Shown here: one piece after another, positions 18,857 through 27,086 of the stretch
Layout: each line of letters starts with the position of its first letter
How positions within the stretch are numbered: the stretch's first letter is position 1
Source of the DNA: Burkholderia sp. HI2500
GTDB lineage: Bacteria; Pseudomonadota; Gammaproteobacteria; Burkholderiales; Burkholderiaceae
NCBI RefSeq assembly: GCF_002223055.1
Contig: NZ_NKFL01000007.1
Span: 62,001-126,000 of the forward strand
Direction: 5' to 3'
DNA length: 64,000 nucleotides
Program-made: the position numbers and the translations under genes
The notes under the pieces: model-generated
The model's input: the letters and a program-made list of their open reading frames with translations, nothing else
Told to the model about the DNA's origin: nothing
The model's database searches: none

Positions 18857-19885
18857 ATGAACTGCATGCTCAAACCGGTCGGCGAGCAGACGATCGTGAT
18901 CACCGGCGCGACGAGCGGCATCGGTCTCGTCACCGCGCGCAAGGCCGCGCGCCGCGGCGCGAAGCTGGTGCTGTTCGCGCGGAACGAAGCCGCGCTCAAT
19001 ACGTTGTGCGAGGAGCTGCGCCAGCATGGCGATCTCGCGGTGGCGGTCGCGGGCGACGTCGGCAATCTCGAGGATCTGCAGCGCGCGGCCGCCAAGGCCG
19101 TCGAGACCTACGGCGGCTTCGACACGTGGATCAACAACGCCGGCGTATCGATCTTCGGCCCGGCTTCCGCGGTGCCGCTCGACGACCAGCGCAAGCTGTT
19201 CGACACCAACTACTGGGGCGTCGTGCACGGCTCGCTCGTGGCGGCCGATCACTTCCGGCGCAAGGGCGATTTTCACGGCGGCGCGATCATCAACATGGGC
19301 AGCGAGGCGTCCGACGCGCCGGTGCCGTTGCAGAGCGCGTATGCGGCGTCCAAGCATGCGGTGAAGGGCTTTACCGATTCACTGCGGCTCGAGATGGAGG
19401 GCGACCACCTGCCGGTGTCCGTGACGTTGATCAAGCCGGCCGCGATCGACACGATGTTCGTGATGCACGCGAAAAACTACATGAACGTCGAGGCGAAGCT
19501 GCCGCCGCCGATCTACGACCCGGAACTGGTGGCCGACGCGATCCTGTTCGCGGCCGCGCATCCGCGCCGCACGCTGTTCGTGGGCGGCGCGGCGAAGTTC
19601 ACGTCGGCGAGCGCGTATCACGCGCCGCACCTGTTCGATCGCATCGCGGCCCGGCTGTTCTGGCGCAGCCAGCGCACGGATCGACCCGCCCGCCCGCGCG
19701 ACGACAACGCGCTGTACGAGCCGCGCCATGCGCTGCACGAGCGCGAAGGCATGGACGGGCCCGTGCTGCGCGGGTGCGCCTACAACACGGTGGTTCAGCG
19801 GCCGAAGGTGGCCGGGGCGGTCGCCCTTGGTGCGGCGGCGCTGGTGGTCGCCGCGCTGGCGCGGGCGCGCCGTGCGTCGACGTGA
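18857..19885 (+). CDS. Short-chain dehydrogenase with C-terminal membrane anchor
   Basis: This is a 342-residue SDR. Motifs: VITGATSGIGLVTARKAARR (NAD(P) site), WINNAGVSIFG, the catalytic Ser in INMGSEAS and SAYAASKHAVKGF (Tyr/Lys). Beyond the ~260-residue catalytic core there is a tail with a hydrophobic helix (VAGAVALGAAALVVAALARA), which may tether the enzyme to the inner membrane. The length and the TIVITGATSGIGL start resemble SDRs found in stress-related operons with BON and DUF2795 genes. AAGGAG lies before the ATG. Confidence 0.87.
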   Translation: MNCMLKPVGEQTIVITGATSGIGLVTARKAARRGAKLVLFARNEAALNTLCEELRQHGDLAVAVAGDVGNLEDLQRAAAKAVETYGGFDTWINNAGVSIFGPASAVPLDDQRKLFDTNYWGVVHGSLVAADHFRRKGDFHGGAIINMGSEASDAPVPLQSAYAASKHAVKGFTDSLRLEMEGDHLPVSVTLIKPAAIDTMFVMHAKNYMNVEAKLPPPIYDPELVADAILFAAAHPRRTLFVGGAAKFTSASAYHAPHLFDRIAARLFWRSQRTDRPARPRDDNALYEPRHALHEREGMDGPVLRGCAYNTVVQRPKVAGAVALGAAALVVAALARARRAST

Positions 19886-19911
19886 TTTCGTTCATCCCCA
19901 AGGAGATTTTC

Positions 19912-20211
19912 ATGACATCCCGACAACATACGGGCCACGAATACAGCCACTCGCGCGCGCACGAAGGCGAGCGCGTGCAGCAGGACCATGACAAGGGCGG
20001 CCATCAAGGCGGCCACGGCAAGGCGCCGAGCCCGATCGACGTGCAGAAGGCGTTGAAGGGCATGGACTATCCGGCCAGCAAGGCGGCGGTCGTCGAGTGC
20101 GCGGAACGCTCGCATGCGGACCCCGGCGTGATCGACATGCTCCGCCGCATTCCCGATCGCGAATACGGCACGCCGGCGTCGGTGTCGAAGGAACTCGGGC
20201 GGCTGATGTGA
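19912..20211 (+). CDS. DUF2795 family small protein
   Basis: This 99-residue protein has AAGGAG before the ATG. The N-terminal third is His/Gly/Lys-rich and probably disordered. The rest matches DUF2795: SPIDVQKALKGMDYPASKAA, then IDMLRRIPDREYGTPASVSK. Family members are small and of unknown biochemical function, often found with stress genes. It is cotranscribed with the SDR upstream. Confidence 0.85.
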   Translation: MTSRQHTGHEYSHSRAHEGERVQQDHDKGGHQGGHGKAPSPIDVQKALKGMDYPASKAAVVECAERSHADPGVIDMLRRIPDREYGTPASVSKELGRLM

Positions 20212-20275
20212 GGGCCGCCCCGTCGCGCCGCGTGCGGTGGCACGCGGCGCCACCCCCGTCACGAGGAGCACGACC

Positions 20276-20845
20276 ATGGCGATGATCGTCGCAGGCCGCT
20301 TCACGACGTTCGACGAAGCGGAAGGTGGGGCGCGTCACCTTTACGAGCGCGCGTTCGGTTCGGACGACGTATCGATCTTCTTCCTGAATCCGGCCGGACA
20401 GCATGCGCGCTTTCCGATCGGCGGCGACGTCTATGCCGATACGGCGGCGAAGCCGGGCGGGCGCGGCGCGATGATCGGCGCGATCCGCGGGGTGGTGATC
20501 GGCATCGTCGTGGGGCTCCTCGTCTATGCGATCGGCGTGCGCTACTGGTTCGTTCCGGCCGCCGCCGCGCTGGCCGGCGCGTATCTCGGCGCCTTCGGCG
20601 GCGCGCTGGGCCGGATGCGCGGCGAGCAGGCCGAGGGTAAGGGCACGCTCGCGCAGAGCGAATCCGGCGTGATCCTCGCGGTGCGCGTGGCGCCCGACAC
20701 CGTGAATACCGCGGAGGACGTGCTGCGCGCGACCGGGGCGTCGTCGATCGAGCGTGTCGAGGGCGACTGGCAGGACGGCGAGTGGCGCGACTTCGATCCG
20801 GTACGTCGCCCCGGCGAGCCCGCGTCGGACGGCCAGCCACGCTGA
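20276..20845 (+). CDS. Hypothetical protein with glycine-zipper membrane hairpin
   Basis: This 189-residue protein has an ATG preceded by GAGGAG. The N-terminal 45 residues form a soluble alpha/beta segment (IVAGRFTTFDEAEGGARHLY). It is followed by two hydrophobic, Gly-rich helices (GAMIGAIRGVVIGIVVGLLV, VPAAAALAGAYLGAFGGALG) and a second alpha/beta segment (LAVRVAPDTVNTAEDVLRAT). This layout is common in small stress-associated membrane proteins of proteobacteria, but I cannot assign a function. Last gene of the operon starting at 18425. Confidence 0.75.
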   Translation: MAMIVAGRFTTFDEAEGGARHLYERAFGSDDVSIFFLNPAGQHARFPIGGDVYADTAAKPGGRGAMIGAIRGVVIGIVVGLLVYAIGVRYWFVPAAAALAGAYLGAFGGALGRMRGEQAEGKGTLAQSESGVILAVRVAPDTVNTAEDVLRATGASSIERVEGDWQDGEWRDFDPVRRPGEPASDGQPR

Positions 20846-20899
20846 ATTTTTTACGCCCGTTTGCAGCGTGGCACGCGCAACGACGGCGTTGCCCGGTGC

Positions 20900-20913
20900 G
20901 GCACGCCGCTTGC
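20900..20913 (+). promoter_or_regulatory. Sigma54 promoter (SDR/DUF4142)
   Basis: GGCACG-CCGC-TTGC is a full consensus match, 38 bases before the ATG at 20952. The same 14-mer occurs at 41023. Confidence 0.75.
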
Positions 20914-20951
20914 GAGCGATATGACGACACCGTTCAGGGAGGAACGCCCCC

Positions 20952-21809
20952 ATGACTACCGCACAGACTCCGCCGCCCCAGCACCAGGATCGCCAGCCGG
21001 GCACCGAGCGCGACATGCATCCGCAGCCGCGCGACGATGCGGCCGACTACGTCGGCAGCGGCAAGCTCGCCGGCAAGGTCGCGCTCGTGACGGGCGGCGA
21101 CAGCGGGATCGGCCGCGCGGTCGCGATCGGCTTCGCGAAGGAAGGGGCCGACGTCGCGATCGTCTACCTGAAGGAGTCGGCCGACGCCGCGCATACGAAG
21201 CAGCTGATCGAGCAGGCCGGCCGGCGTTGCGAGGCGATCATGTGCGACGTCGGCGACCGACGGCAGGCGTACGACGCGGTGGCGCGCACGGTCGAGCGGC
21301 TCGGGCGGCTCGACGTGCTCGTGAACAACGCGGGCGAACAGCATCCGCGCCCGGGCATCGAGGACGTGACCGAGGAACAGCTCGAACGCACGTTCCGCAC
21401 GAACGTGTACGGCATGTTCTTCTGCACGCAGGCCGCGCTGCCGCACATGAAGCACGGCGGACGCATCGTCAACACCGCATCGGTGACCGCGTATCACGGC
21501 AATCCGACACTCCCCGACTACTCGGCGACCAAGGGCGCGATCGTCGCGTTCACGCGGTCGCTGTCGGCGGAGCTGGCCGAACGCGACATCCGCGTCAACG
21601 CGGTCGCGCCCGGGCCGATCTGGACGCCGCTGATTCCGTCGACGTTCACGGCCGAGCAGGTCGCGAAGTTCGGCGCGAACGTGCCGCTCAAGCGGCCGGG
21701 GCAGCCGGACGAACTGATCGGCTGCTACGTGCTGCTCGCGTCGGAAGGCGCGAGCTACATGACCGGGCAGACGCTGCACCCGAACGGCGGCTCGATCGTC
21801 GGCGGCTGA
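20952..21809 (+). CDS. SDR oxidoreductase of the general-stress type (YhdF/GspA39-like)
   Basis: This is a 285-residue SDR with the long hydrophilic N-terminus (residues 1-40, Pro/Gln/Asp rich) typical of the general-stress-protein branch. Motifs: ALVTGGDSGIGRAVAIGFAK, VLVNNAGEQHPR, the catalytic Ser in NTASVTAY, YSATKGAIVAFTRSL and the late RVNAVAPGPIWTPL. It is probably cytosolic. GGGAGGAA precedes the ATG. It follows a strict sigma54 site and precedes the DUF4142 gene by 34 bases. Confidence 0.9.
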   Translation: MTTAQTPPPQHQDRQPGTERDMHPQPRDDAADYVGSGKLAGKVALVTGGDSGIGRAVAIGFAKEGADVAIVYLKESADAAHTKQLIEQAGRRCEAIMCDVGDRRQAYDAVARTVERLGRLDVLVNNAGEQHPRPGIEDVTEEQLERTFRTNVYGMFFCTQAALPHMKHGGRIVNTASVTAYHGNPTLPDYSATKGAIVAFTRSLSAELAERDIRVNAVAPGPIWTPLIPSTFTAEQVAKFGANVPLKRPGQPDELIGCYVLLASEGASYMTGQTLHPNGGSIVGG

Positions 21810-21843
21810 CGGCCGTCTCTCGCCCCATGCAAGGAGGAAACCC

Positions 21844-22449
21844 ATGAAACGACCCAACTGGACGATCGCGGCGTGCGCCGCGGCCGTGCTCGCCGCCGGC
21901 GGGCTCGCCCGCGCGCAGATGCCGAGCGAGCCGCCCGCATCGAATTCACATGTGCCGGGCGGCGTGATCAACCCGTCGTCGGGCGCGGGCGACGCGATGA
22001 TCGCGAAAGCGCCGCAAGGCGGCGACGCGGAATTCGTCGACAAGGCCGCGATCGCCGGCAAGGCCGAGGTGCAGGCGAGCCAGCTCGCGCTGCGGCAGGC
22101 GCAGTCGCCGGACGTGCGCGCCTTCGCGCAGCGCATGGTGGCCGATCACGGCAAGGCGAATGCGCGCTTGAACGAGATCGCCGCGCGCCAGGGCATGAAG
22201 CCGCAGGTCGAGCAGATCCAGGATCCCGACGTCGAGGCGCTGCGCGGCAAGCACGGTCGCGACTTCGACGTCGCGTACGTCGCGGCGGTCGGCCCGGCTG
22301 CACACAGCAAGGCCGTCGCGCTGTTCGAAGGCGAGGCGCGCGAAGGCAAGGATCCGCAGTTGCGAGAGTTCGCGAGCACCACGCTGCCGACGCTGCGGCA
22401 TCACCTGAGCATGGCGCAGGCGCTCGAACGCAAGGTGGGCGCGCAGTAA
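21844..22449 (+). CDS. Exported DUF4142 (ferritin-like fold) protein
   Basis: This 201-residue protein carries a signal peptide (residues 1-24, AAAVLAAGGLARA). The mature part matches DUF4142: DAEFVDKAAIAGKAEVQASQ, VRAFAQRMVADHGKANARL, GRDFDVAYVAAV and LPTLRHHLSMAQAL. These helical proteins have a ferritin-like fold and are periplasmic or outer-membrane associated; function unsettled. AAGGAGG is before the ATG. A terminator-like hairpin follows the stop. Confidence 0.88.
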   Translation: MKRPNWTIAACAAAVLAAGGLARAQMPSEPPASNSHVPGGVINPSSGAGDAMIAKAPQGGDAEFVDKAAIAGKAEVQASQLALRQAQSPDVRAFAQRMVADHGKANARLNEIAARQGMKPQVEQIQDPDVEALRGKHGRDFDVAYVAAVGPAAHSKAVALFEGEAREGKDPQLREFASTTLPTLRHHLSMAQALERKVGAQ

Positions 22450-22468
22450 CGCGCGCCCGTTCAACCCC

Positions 22469-22494
22469 GGGCCGCGGGTGCGGCCCGTCTTTTT
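22469..22494 (+). terminator. Rho-independent terminator or attenuator
   Basis: GGGCCGC and GCGGCCC pair across a GGGT loop and are followed by GTCTTTTT. The U-run abuts the ribosome binding site (GGAGAG) of the next gene. The hairpin therefore ends the DUF4142 transcript or meters read-through into the ferritin-like gene. Confidence 0.75.
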
Positions 22495-22506
22495 GGAGAG
22501 GCAGTC

Positions 22507-23115
22507 ATGGCCCATCGGCAACCGAAACACGAAGGCATCCGCGAATTGCTCTGCCAGGCATACGAAACCGAGCTTGGCGGCGCGAAGATCTACGAAGCCG
22601 CGCTGCAATGCGCGACCGACGAGGATCTACACAAGGAATGGGAGAAGTACCATCGCGAGACGCTGCATCACCAGGAGGTGCTGCGCAAGGTGTTCGAGAC
22701 GCTCGGCATGGATCCCGACGCGCAGACGCCCGGCCGCAGCGCGGTGGCGGCCATCGGCAAGGCGCTCGTGCATACGATCGAGCAGGCGCAGAAGCAGGCC
22801 GACCCGGGGGTCGCGCAGGTCGTCGCGGCCGAGTGCGTGGTGCTCGCCGAGACCAAGGATCACCTGAACTGGGAACTGATCGGCTATGCGGCCGACCAGC
22901 TGTCGGGCGATGCCGCGAAGACGCTGAAGGACGCGCACGACGAGGTCGAGGCCGACGAGGATCATCACCTGTATCACACGCGGGGCTGGGCGCGCGAGAT
23001 GTGGATCCAGTCGATGGGCTTCAAGGCGGTGCTGCCGCCGCCGGAAGAAGTGAAGAAGGTCGAATCGGCGGCGGATGCAGCGCGCGCCGAAAAGTCGCGC
23101 GGCAAGATGATGTAA
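22507..23115 (+). CDS. Ferritin-like domain protein
   Basis: This 202-residue, all-helical protein has GGAGAG before the ATG. Ligand-like motifs are spaced as in ferritin-like carboxylate proteins: CQAYETELGGAKIYEAAL, KYHRETLHHQEVLRKVFE, AECVVLAETKDHLNWELI and DEVEADEDHHLYH. It has no signal peptide, so it is cytosolic. It may bind iron or manganese in oxidative defence; the family assignment comes from the pattern of Glu and His. A charged Lys/Glu tail ends the protein. Confidence 0.8.
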   Translation: MAHRQPKHEGIRELLCQAYETELGGAKIYEAALQCATDEDLHKEWEKYHRETLHHQEVLRKVFETLGMDPDAQTPGRSAVAAIGKALVHTIEQAQKQADPGVAQVVAAECVVLAETKDHLNWELIGYAADQLSGDAAKTLKDAHDEVEADEDHHLYHTRGWAREMWIQSMGFKAVLPPPEEVKKVESAADAARAEKSRGKMM

Positions 23116-23117
23116 GT

Positions 23118-23163
23118 GCGGCGGGCCGGGCTTGGCCGCGACGCGGCCGGCCCGGCCGCCGCG
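23118..23163. terminator. Long GC hairpin between convergent genes
   Basis: An extended near-perfect inverted repeat (GCGGCGGGCCGGGC against GGCCCGGCCGCCGC, with an inner GGCCGC-GAC-GCGGCC stem) fills the gap between two convergent genes. No U-run follows in either direction, so an intrinsic terminator is plausible but unproven. Confidence 0.4.
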
Positions 23164-23198
23164 AAAGTGGCGCGCGCAATGAATGGACGATGCGCGGT

Positions 23199-24479
23199 TC
23201 AGGTCAGCAGGTCGACGACCATCGTCACGACCGACGCCGCCATCAGCGCGACCGCCAGCCAGCCGAACGTTTTCGACACGATGCCGCTGCCGGGTTGTCC
23301 GGCCGCCTCGCGCCGGTGCGTCAGCAGCATCACGAGCACGAGCATCGGTACCGCCGCGATCCCGTTGAGCACCGCGCTCCAGTACAGCGCCTTGATCGGA
23401 TCGATGGGGCTCACGCAGATCACGATGCCGATGATCACGCACAGCGCCAGCACCGTATAGAACGCGGGCGCACGCCGCACCGGCTCGTTCAGCCCTTCGC
23501 GGAACCGCCACGCTTCCGCGCAGCCGTACGCGGCGCTACCCGCAAACGCGGGAATCGCGAGCAGCCCGCAGCCGACGATGCCGAACGCGAACACGAGAAA
23601 CGCGGCTTCGCCGGCGATCGGCCGCAGCGCCTCGGCGGCTTGCGCGGTGGTGCCGATGTCGTGCCGGCCGCGCGCGAAGAACACCGCGGCGCCGATCACC
23701 ATGATGCAGAACGACACCGCGTTCGTGACGATCATGCCCACCCACGTGTCGAACGTGACGCGCCGCTCGGTCTCGCGGCGCGTGTCGGGTGGCCCGGATG
23801 CGGTTTCCTCCACTTCGAGCGCGGCCTGCCACACGAACAGGTACGGGCTCAGCGTCGTGCCGAGCACGGCCACCGTGGTCGTCGCATACGCGTGCGTGAA
23901 TTCGATCCTCGGCAGCACGATCGCATGCATCACGCCGCGCCAGTCGATCGGCACGAAGCCGAGTTCGAGGACGTAGGCGATCAGCCCGAGCGTCATCCAT
24001 TTGAGCCAGCGCGCATAGCGCTCGTACGACAGCGTCACCTGCAGCGCGAGCGAGGCGATTCCGTAGACCGGGGCGTACCAGTAGCTGTGGCCGCCCGCGA
24101 CGAGCGCGGTCGCGTCGCCCATCGCCGCGAGATCGGCGCCGACGTTGACGACGTTGACGATCGCGACCATCACGATCAGCGTCTTGGCGAGCCGGTCGGA
24201 GAAGTGCTCGCGGATGGCGGCGACGAGGCCCGCGCGGTTGCGGCGTCCGATGAACGCCGACGCGAGCTGCACGGCGACCATCATCGGCAGCGTGACGACG
24301 ATCATCCACAGCATGTTGAAGCCGAACTGGCTGCCGGCCTGCGCGTAGACCGCGATGTTGCTCGGATCGGCATCGGACGCCCCCGCGAGCAGGCCGGGGC
24401 CGAGCCGCCGGTACCACGGTGTCGCGGTGCGCGGCGCGGCGCCCGCGGCCGGCCGCGCGTCGTCGCCCGGTGCGCTCAT
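23199..24479 (-). CDS. Nramp-like metal transporter with altered metal-site motifs
   Basis: This is a 426-residue inner-membrane protein with about 11 hydrophobic helices. TM1 carries LAGASDADPSNIAVYAQAG (DPSN in place of the canonical DPGN). The TM6 region reads GTTLSPYLFVWQAALEVEE, lacking the Met-Pro-His seen in manganese/iron Nramps. These changes are typical of the divergent Nramp-related branch, some members of which carry magnesium or aluminium rather than manganese. The start overlaps the UdgX-like gene stop by ATGA, so it is cotranscribed with a DNA-repair gene. Substrate uncertain. Confidence 0.85.
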   Translation of the reverse strand: MSAPGDDARPAAGAAPRTATPWYRRLGPGLLAGASDADPSNIAVYAQAGSQFGFNMLWMIVVTLPMMVAVQLASAFIGRRNRAGLVAAIREHFSDRLAKTLIVMVAIVNVVNVGADLAAMGDATALVAGGHSYWYAPVYGIASLALQVTLSYERYARWLKWMTLGLIAYVLELGFVPIDWRGVMHAIVLPRIEFTHAYATTTVAVLGTTLSPYLFVWQAALEVEETASGPPDTRRETERRVTFDTWVGMIVTNAVSFCIMVIGAAVFFARGRHDIGTTAQAAEALRPIAGEAAFLVFAFGIVGCGLLAIPAFAGSAAYGCAEAWRFREGLNEPVRRAPAFYTVLALCVIIGIVICVSPIDPIKALYWSAVLNGIAAVPMLVLVMLLTHRREAAGQPGSGIVSKTFGWLAVALMAASVVTMVVDLLT

Positions 24480-25135
24480 CGAGTGCCTCCGCGTGCGCCG
24501 GGCCGGTTGTCGCGATCGAGGTCGCGGTCGGGTTCGCCGGCCAGGCGCGATGCGGTGCGCAACGCGTCGACGAGCCTCCGGTACGCATGCTCGCGCGAAT
24601 CGGCGCCGCGCGTGCGCAGCACGTACGACGGGTGATAGGTCGCGACGACGAGCAGGCCTTGCGCCGTGCGAATCGGCGCGCGCGCGGCCTCGAGCGTCGC
24701 ATCGTTGTCTTGCAGCAGCGCGCGCAACGCGGTGCCGCCGAGCGCGACGACGACGCGCGGCCGTACCGCATCGAGTTCGCGTTCGAGCCAGTAGCGGCAC
24801 GCGGCCACCTCGCGTTGCGCGGGCGTCTTGTGCAGCCGGCGCTTGCCGCGCGGCTCCCATTTGAAGTGCTTGACCGCGTTCGTCAGATAGCAGTGCGCGC
24901 GCTCGATCCCGGCTTCATCGAGTGCGCGGTCCAGCATGCGCCCGGCCGCGCCGACGAACGGCAATCCCTGGCGGTCTTCCTGGTCGCCCGGCTGCTCGCC
25001 GACCAGCATGATCGTCGCGTCGACGGGGCCGGCGCCGGGCACCGGCTGGGTCGCATGCTCCCACAACGCACAGCGGCGGCATGCGCCGAGTGTCGCCGGT
25101 GCGTCGTCGGCGGCGGGCGGCGGATGGCGCGTCAT
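24476..25135 (-). CDS. UdgX-type uracil-DNA glycosylase
   Basis: This is a 219-residue uracil-DNA glycosylase-fold protein. Motif A reads LVGEQPGDQEDRQGLPFVG and motif B is TYHPSYVLR. The loop KRRLHKTP holds His102 at the place of the KRRIH histidine, with which UdgX becomes covalently bound to uracil-site DNA. Cysteines C19, C22, C82 and C113 fit a 4Fe-4S cluster as in family 4/UdgX. The GEQPG motif and the loop distinguish it from ordinary family 4 enzymes. It is the first gene of an operon with the Nramp-like transporter. Confidence 0.88.
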   Translation of the reverse strand: MTRHPPPAADDAPATLGACRRCALWEHATQPVPGAGPVDATIMLVGEQPGDQEDRQGLPFVGAAGRMLDRALDEAGIERAHCYLTNAVKHFKWEPRGKRRLHKTPAQREVAACRYWLERELDAVRPRVVVALGGTALRALLQDNDATLEAARAPIRTAQGLLVVATYHPSYVLRTRGADSREHAYRRLVDALRTASRLAGEPDRDLDRDNRPGARGGTR

Positions 25136-25255
25136 GTGACGACGCCCGTGCGGCCCGGGGCGCGGCAGGTCGCCCACGTCAGCGGGGCGGGACAGAAACG
25201 AAAGCGCAGCGTGACGCGCATGAAGGGCTCCGGTACGACGATTCGTCCCTGTGCA

Positions 25256-25269
25256 GCAACCGCCGTTCC
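25256..25269 (-). promoter_or_regulatory. Sigma54 promoter candidate (udgX-like operon)
   Basis: On the minus strand the site reads GGAACG-GCGG-TTGC, with one mismatch at -24 (A for C). It is divergent from the candidate at 25285, with the two -24 elements facing each other 15 bases apart. It lies about 120 bases before the ATG at 25135. Confidence 0.4.
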
Positions 25270-25284
25270 GCATCGGCCGAGACG

Positions 25285-25298
25285 GGCGCGGGGTTTGC
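25285..25298 (+). promoter_or_regulatory. Sigma54 promoter candidate (receiver protein)
   Basis: GGCGCG-GGGT-TTGC has correct spacing and -12, with one -24 mismatch. It is 32 bases before the ATG at 25331. Confidence 0.45.
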
Positions 25299-25330
25299 GT
25301 GGAGGCGGTGTCAACGACAGGAGAAACGCG

Positions 25331-25807
25331 ATGCTTCCCGATCCCGGCGACGATCCGGCCGCGGACGACGTGCTGCTGTGGCGCGCCCCCGACAGCGTGC
25401 CGAGGCGCCCGCGTCGCGTGCTGATCGTCGACGACTATCGCGACGCCGCCGATGCGCTGCGCCTGCTGCTCGAGGCGCGCGGCTTCGAATGCCGTATTGC
25501 CGTCGATCCGTTCGCCGTCTGCGCGATCGCACGCGACTGGCAGCCGTTCGCGGTCGTGCTCGATATCGCGATGCCCGGCCTCGACGGGCTGCAGCTGGCG
25601 GCGCGGCTGCGCGGTGATCCGCACACCGGCGACATGTTGCTCGTCGCGTGCAGCGGGCTCGCGTCGCGACGCGACTGCGAGGCGGCGAAGCAAGCCGGGT
25701 TCGACGCGCACTGCGCGAAGCCGCTGACGCCGCACCGGCTGCTGGGCTATCTGGACGCGGCGAGCGGCCGCGCGACGCCGGACGGGGCGGTTACATGGCG
25801 CTTGTAA
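25331..25807 (+). CDS. Single-domain response regulator
   Basis: This 158-residue protein has AGGAGAAA before the ATG. After a 27-residue N-terminal extension comes a complete receiver: RVLIVDDYRDAADALRLLL (acidic pocket), phosphoacceptor D78 in VVLDIAMPGLDGL, the Ser in LLVACSGLAS and the Lys in HCAKPLT. There is no output domain. Such free receivers serve as phosphate sinks or as shuttles in phosphorelays. It could take phosphate from the hybrid kinase at 13450, but no sequence feature proves the pairing. Confidence 0.9.
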   Translation: MLPDPGDDPAADDVLLWRAPDSVPRRPRRVLIVDDYRDAADALRLLLEARGFECRIAVDPFAVCAIARDWQPFAVVLDIAMPGLDGLQLAARLRGDPHTGDMLLVACSGLASRRDCEAAKQAGFDAHCAKPLTPHRLLGYLDAASGRATPDGAVTWRL

Positions 25808-25817
25808 AAAAGCCGCC
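25784..25817. repeat. AT-rich dyad element, copy B
   Basis: GGGGCGGTTACA, a TGGCGC centre and TTGTAAAAAAGCC form a nested inverted repeat that overlaps the stop codon of the receiver gene. It resembles the element at 1464-1497 in sequence, order and position relative to a stop codon. Confidence 0.4.
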
Positions 25818-25837
25818 GGGGCGCCGTGGCGCAGGCA

Positions 25838-27049
25838 TCAACCGCCGGTGCGCGTGGCGGCATGTCGGGCGGACCGGCCCGCGACGACGGCCAGCCCGCC
25901 GGCGAACGCGAGCAGCGCCGCGCTCATCGCGAAGGTCGCACGGTAGCCGTGCAGGTCGAACAGCATGCCGCCGATCGTCGCGCCGAGCCCGATCGCGAGT
26001 TGCACGACCGCCACCATCAGCCCGCCGCCGGCTTCCGCATCGTGCGGCAGCGTCCGGGCGAGCCACGTCCACCAGCCGACCGGCGCCGCGGTGCCGAGCA
26101 GCCCCCAGGCGCCGAGCAGGCAGGCGGTGGCCGCCGTGGAGCCGCCGAACACCATCAGCGCCGCCGCAATCGCGGCCATCAGTGCGGGCGTGGCCACGAG
26201 TGTCCGGTAGAGCCCGCGTTCGAGGACGCCGCCGATCAGGAACGTGCCCGCGAAACCCGCGACGCCGATCACGAGCAGGAGCAGCGACAGCGTGACGGTG
26301 CCCGCGTGCGTGACGGTTTCGAGGAACGGACGCAGGTAGGTGAACAGCGTGAACTGGCCCATGAAGAACACGCTGACCGCGGCCATGCCGAGCGCGACCG
26401 GCGGCCGGGCCAGCAGCCTGAGCGCGTTGGCCGACGCGCGGCGCGGCGCGGACTGCATCGACGGCAGGCTGACGAGCTTCCAGCCGAATGCGATCGCGGC
26501 GACCGGCACGACGCAGAAGAACGCCCAGCGCCACCCGACGATGCCGCCCAGAAAGCTGCCGAGCGGGGCCGCGACGACGGTCGCCAGCGCGTTGCCGCCA
26601 TTCACGATCGCCAGCGCGCGCGGCACGTGCGGTGCCGGCACGAGGCGCATCGCGGTGGCGGCCGACATCGACCAGAAGCCGCCGATCGCCACGCCGATCA
26701 GGGCGCGGCCGGCGATGAACGCCGCGTAGTTCGGCGCGAACGCGACGAGCGTGCCGGACACGATCGTCAGCAGGGTCAGCACCAGCAGCAACGGCTTGCG
26801 ATCGCGCCGGCCGGCGAGCGAGGCGATGAACAGGCTCGTGACCAGCGCGAACGCGCCCGATACGGAGATGGCCTGGCCGGCCTGGCCTTCGCTGACGTGC
26901 AGGTCGCCTGCAATCGGCGTGAGCAGGCTGACCGGCATGAACTCGGAGGCGACCAGCGCGAACGCGCCGAGCGACATCGCGAGGACGGCGCCCCATGCGG
27001 CCGCACCGTCAGGCGCCGTGCCGCGATCGGGGGTGGAGACGGATGGCAT
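25838..27049 (-). CDS. MFS efflux transporter (DHA1 family, AraJ/NepI-like)
   Basis: This 403-residue inner-membrane protein has twelve predicted hydrophobic helices. The N-terminal half carries ALVASEFMPVSLLTPIAGDL and the loop 2-3 motif SLAGRRDRKPLLL (GRRxDRKP-like), both typical of the AraJ/YdhP/NepI branch of drug:H+ antiporter-1. It probably exports a small hydrophilic compound such as a sugar or nucleoside; this is inference. It is followed upstream by the DUF4148 gene and, divergently, by a LysR regulator that is likely to control it. Confidence 0.87.
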   Translation of the reverse strand: MPSVSTPDRGTAPDGAAAWGAVLAMSLGAFALVASEFMPVSLLTPIAGDLHVSEGQAGQAISVSGAFALVTSLFIASLAGRRDRKPLLLVLTLLTIVSGTLVAFAPNYAAFIAGRALIGVAIGGFWSMSAATAMRLVPAPHVPRALAIVNGGNALATVVAAPLGSFLGGIVGWRWAFFCVVPVAAIAFGWKLVSLPSMQSAPRRASANALRLLARPPVALGMAAVSVFFMGQFTLFTYLRPFLETVTHAGTVTLSLLLLVIGVAGFAGTFLIGGVLERGLYRTLVATPALMAAIAAALMVFGGSTAATACLLGAWGLLGTAAPVGWWTWLARTLPHDAEAGGGLMVAVVQLAIGLGATIGGMLFDLHGYRATFAMSAALLAFAGGLAVVAGRSARHAATRTGG

Positions 27050-27086
27050 GTCGGGAACCAGATCGGAGAAGGAGTGGGTCGCGCGC

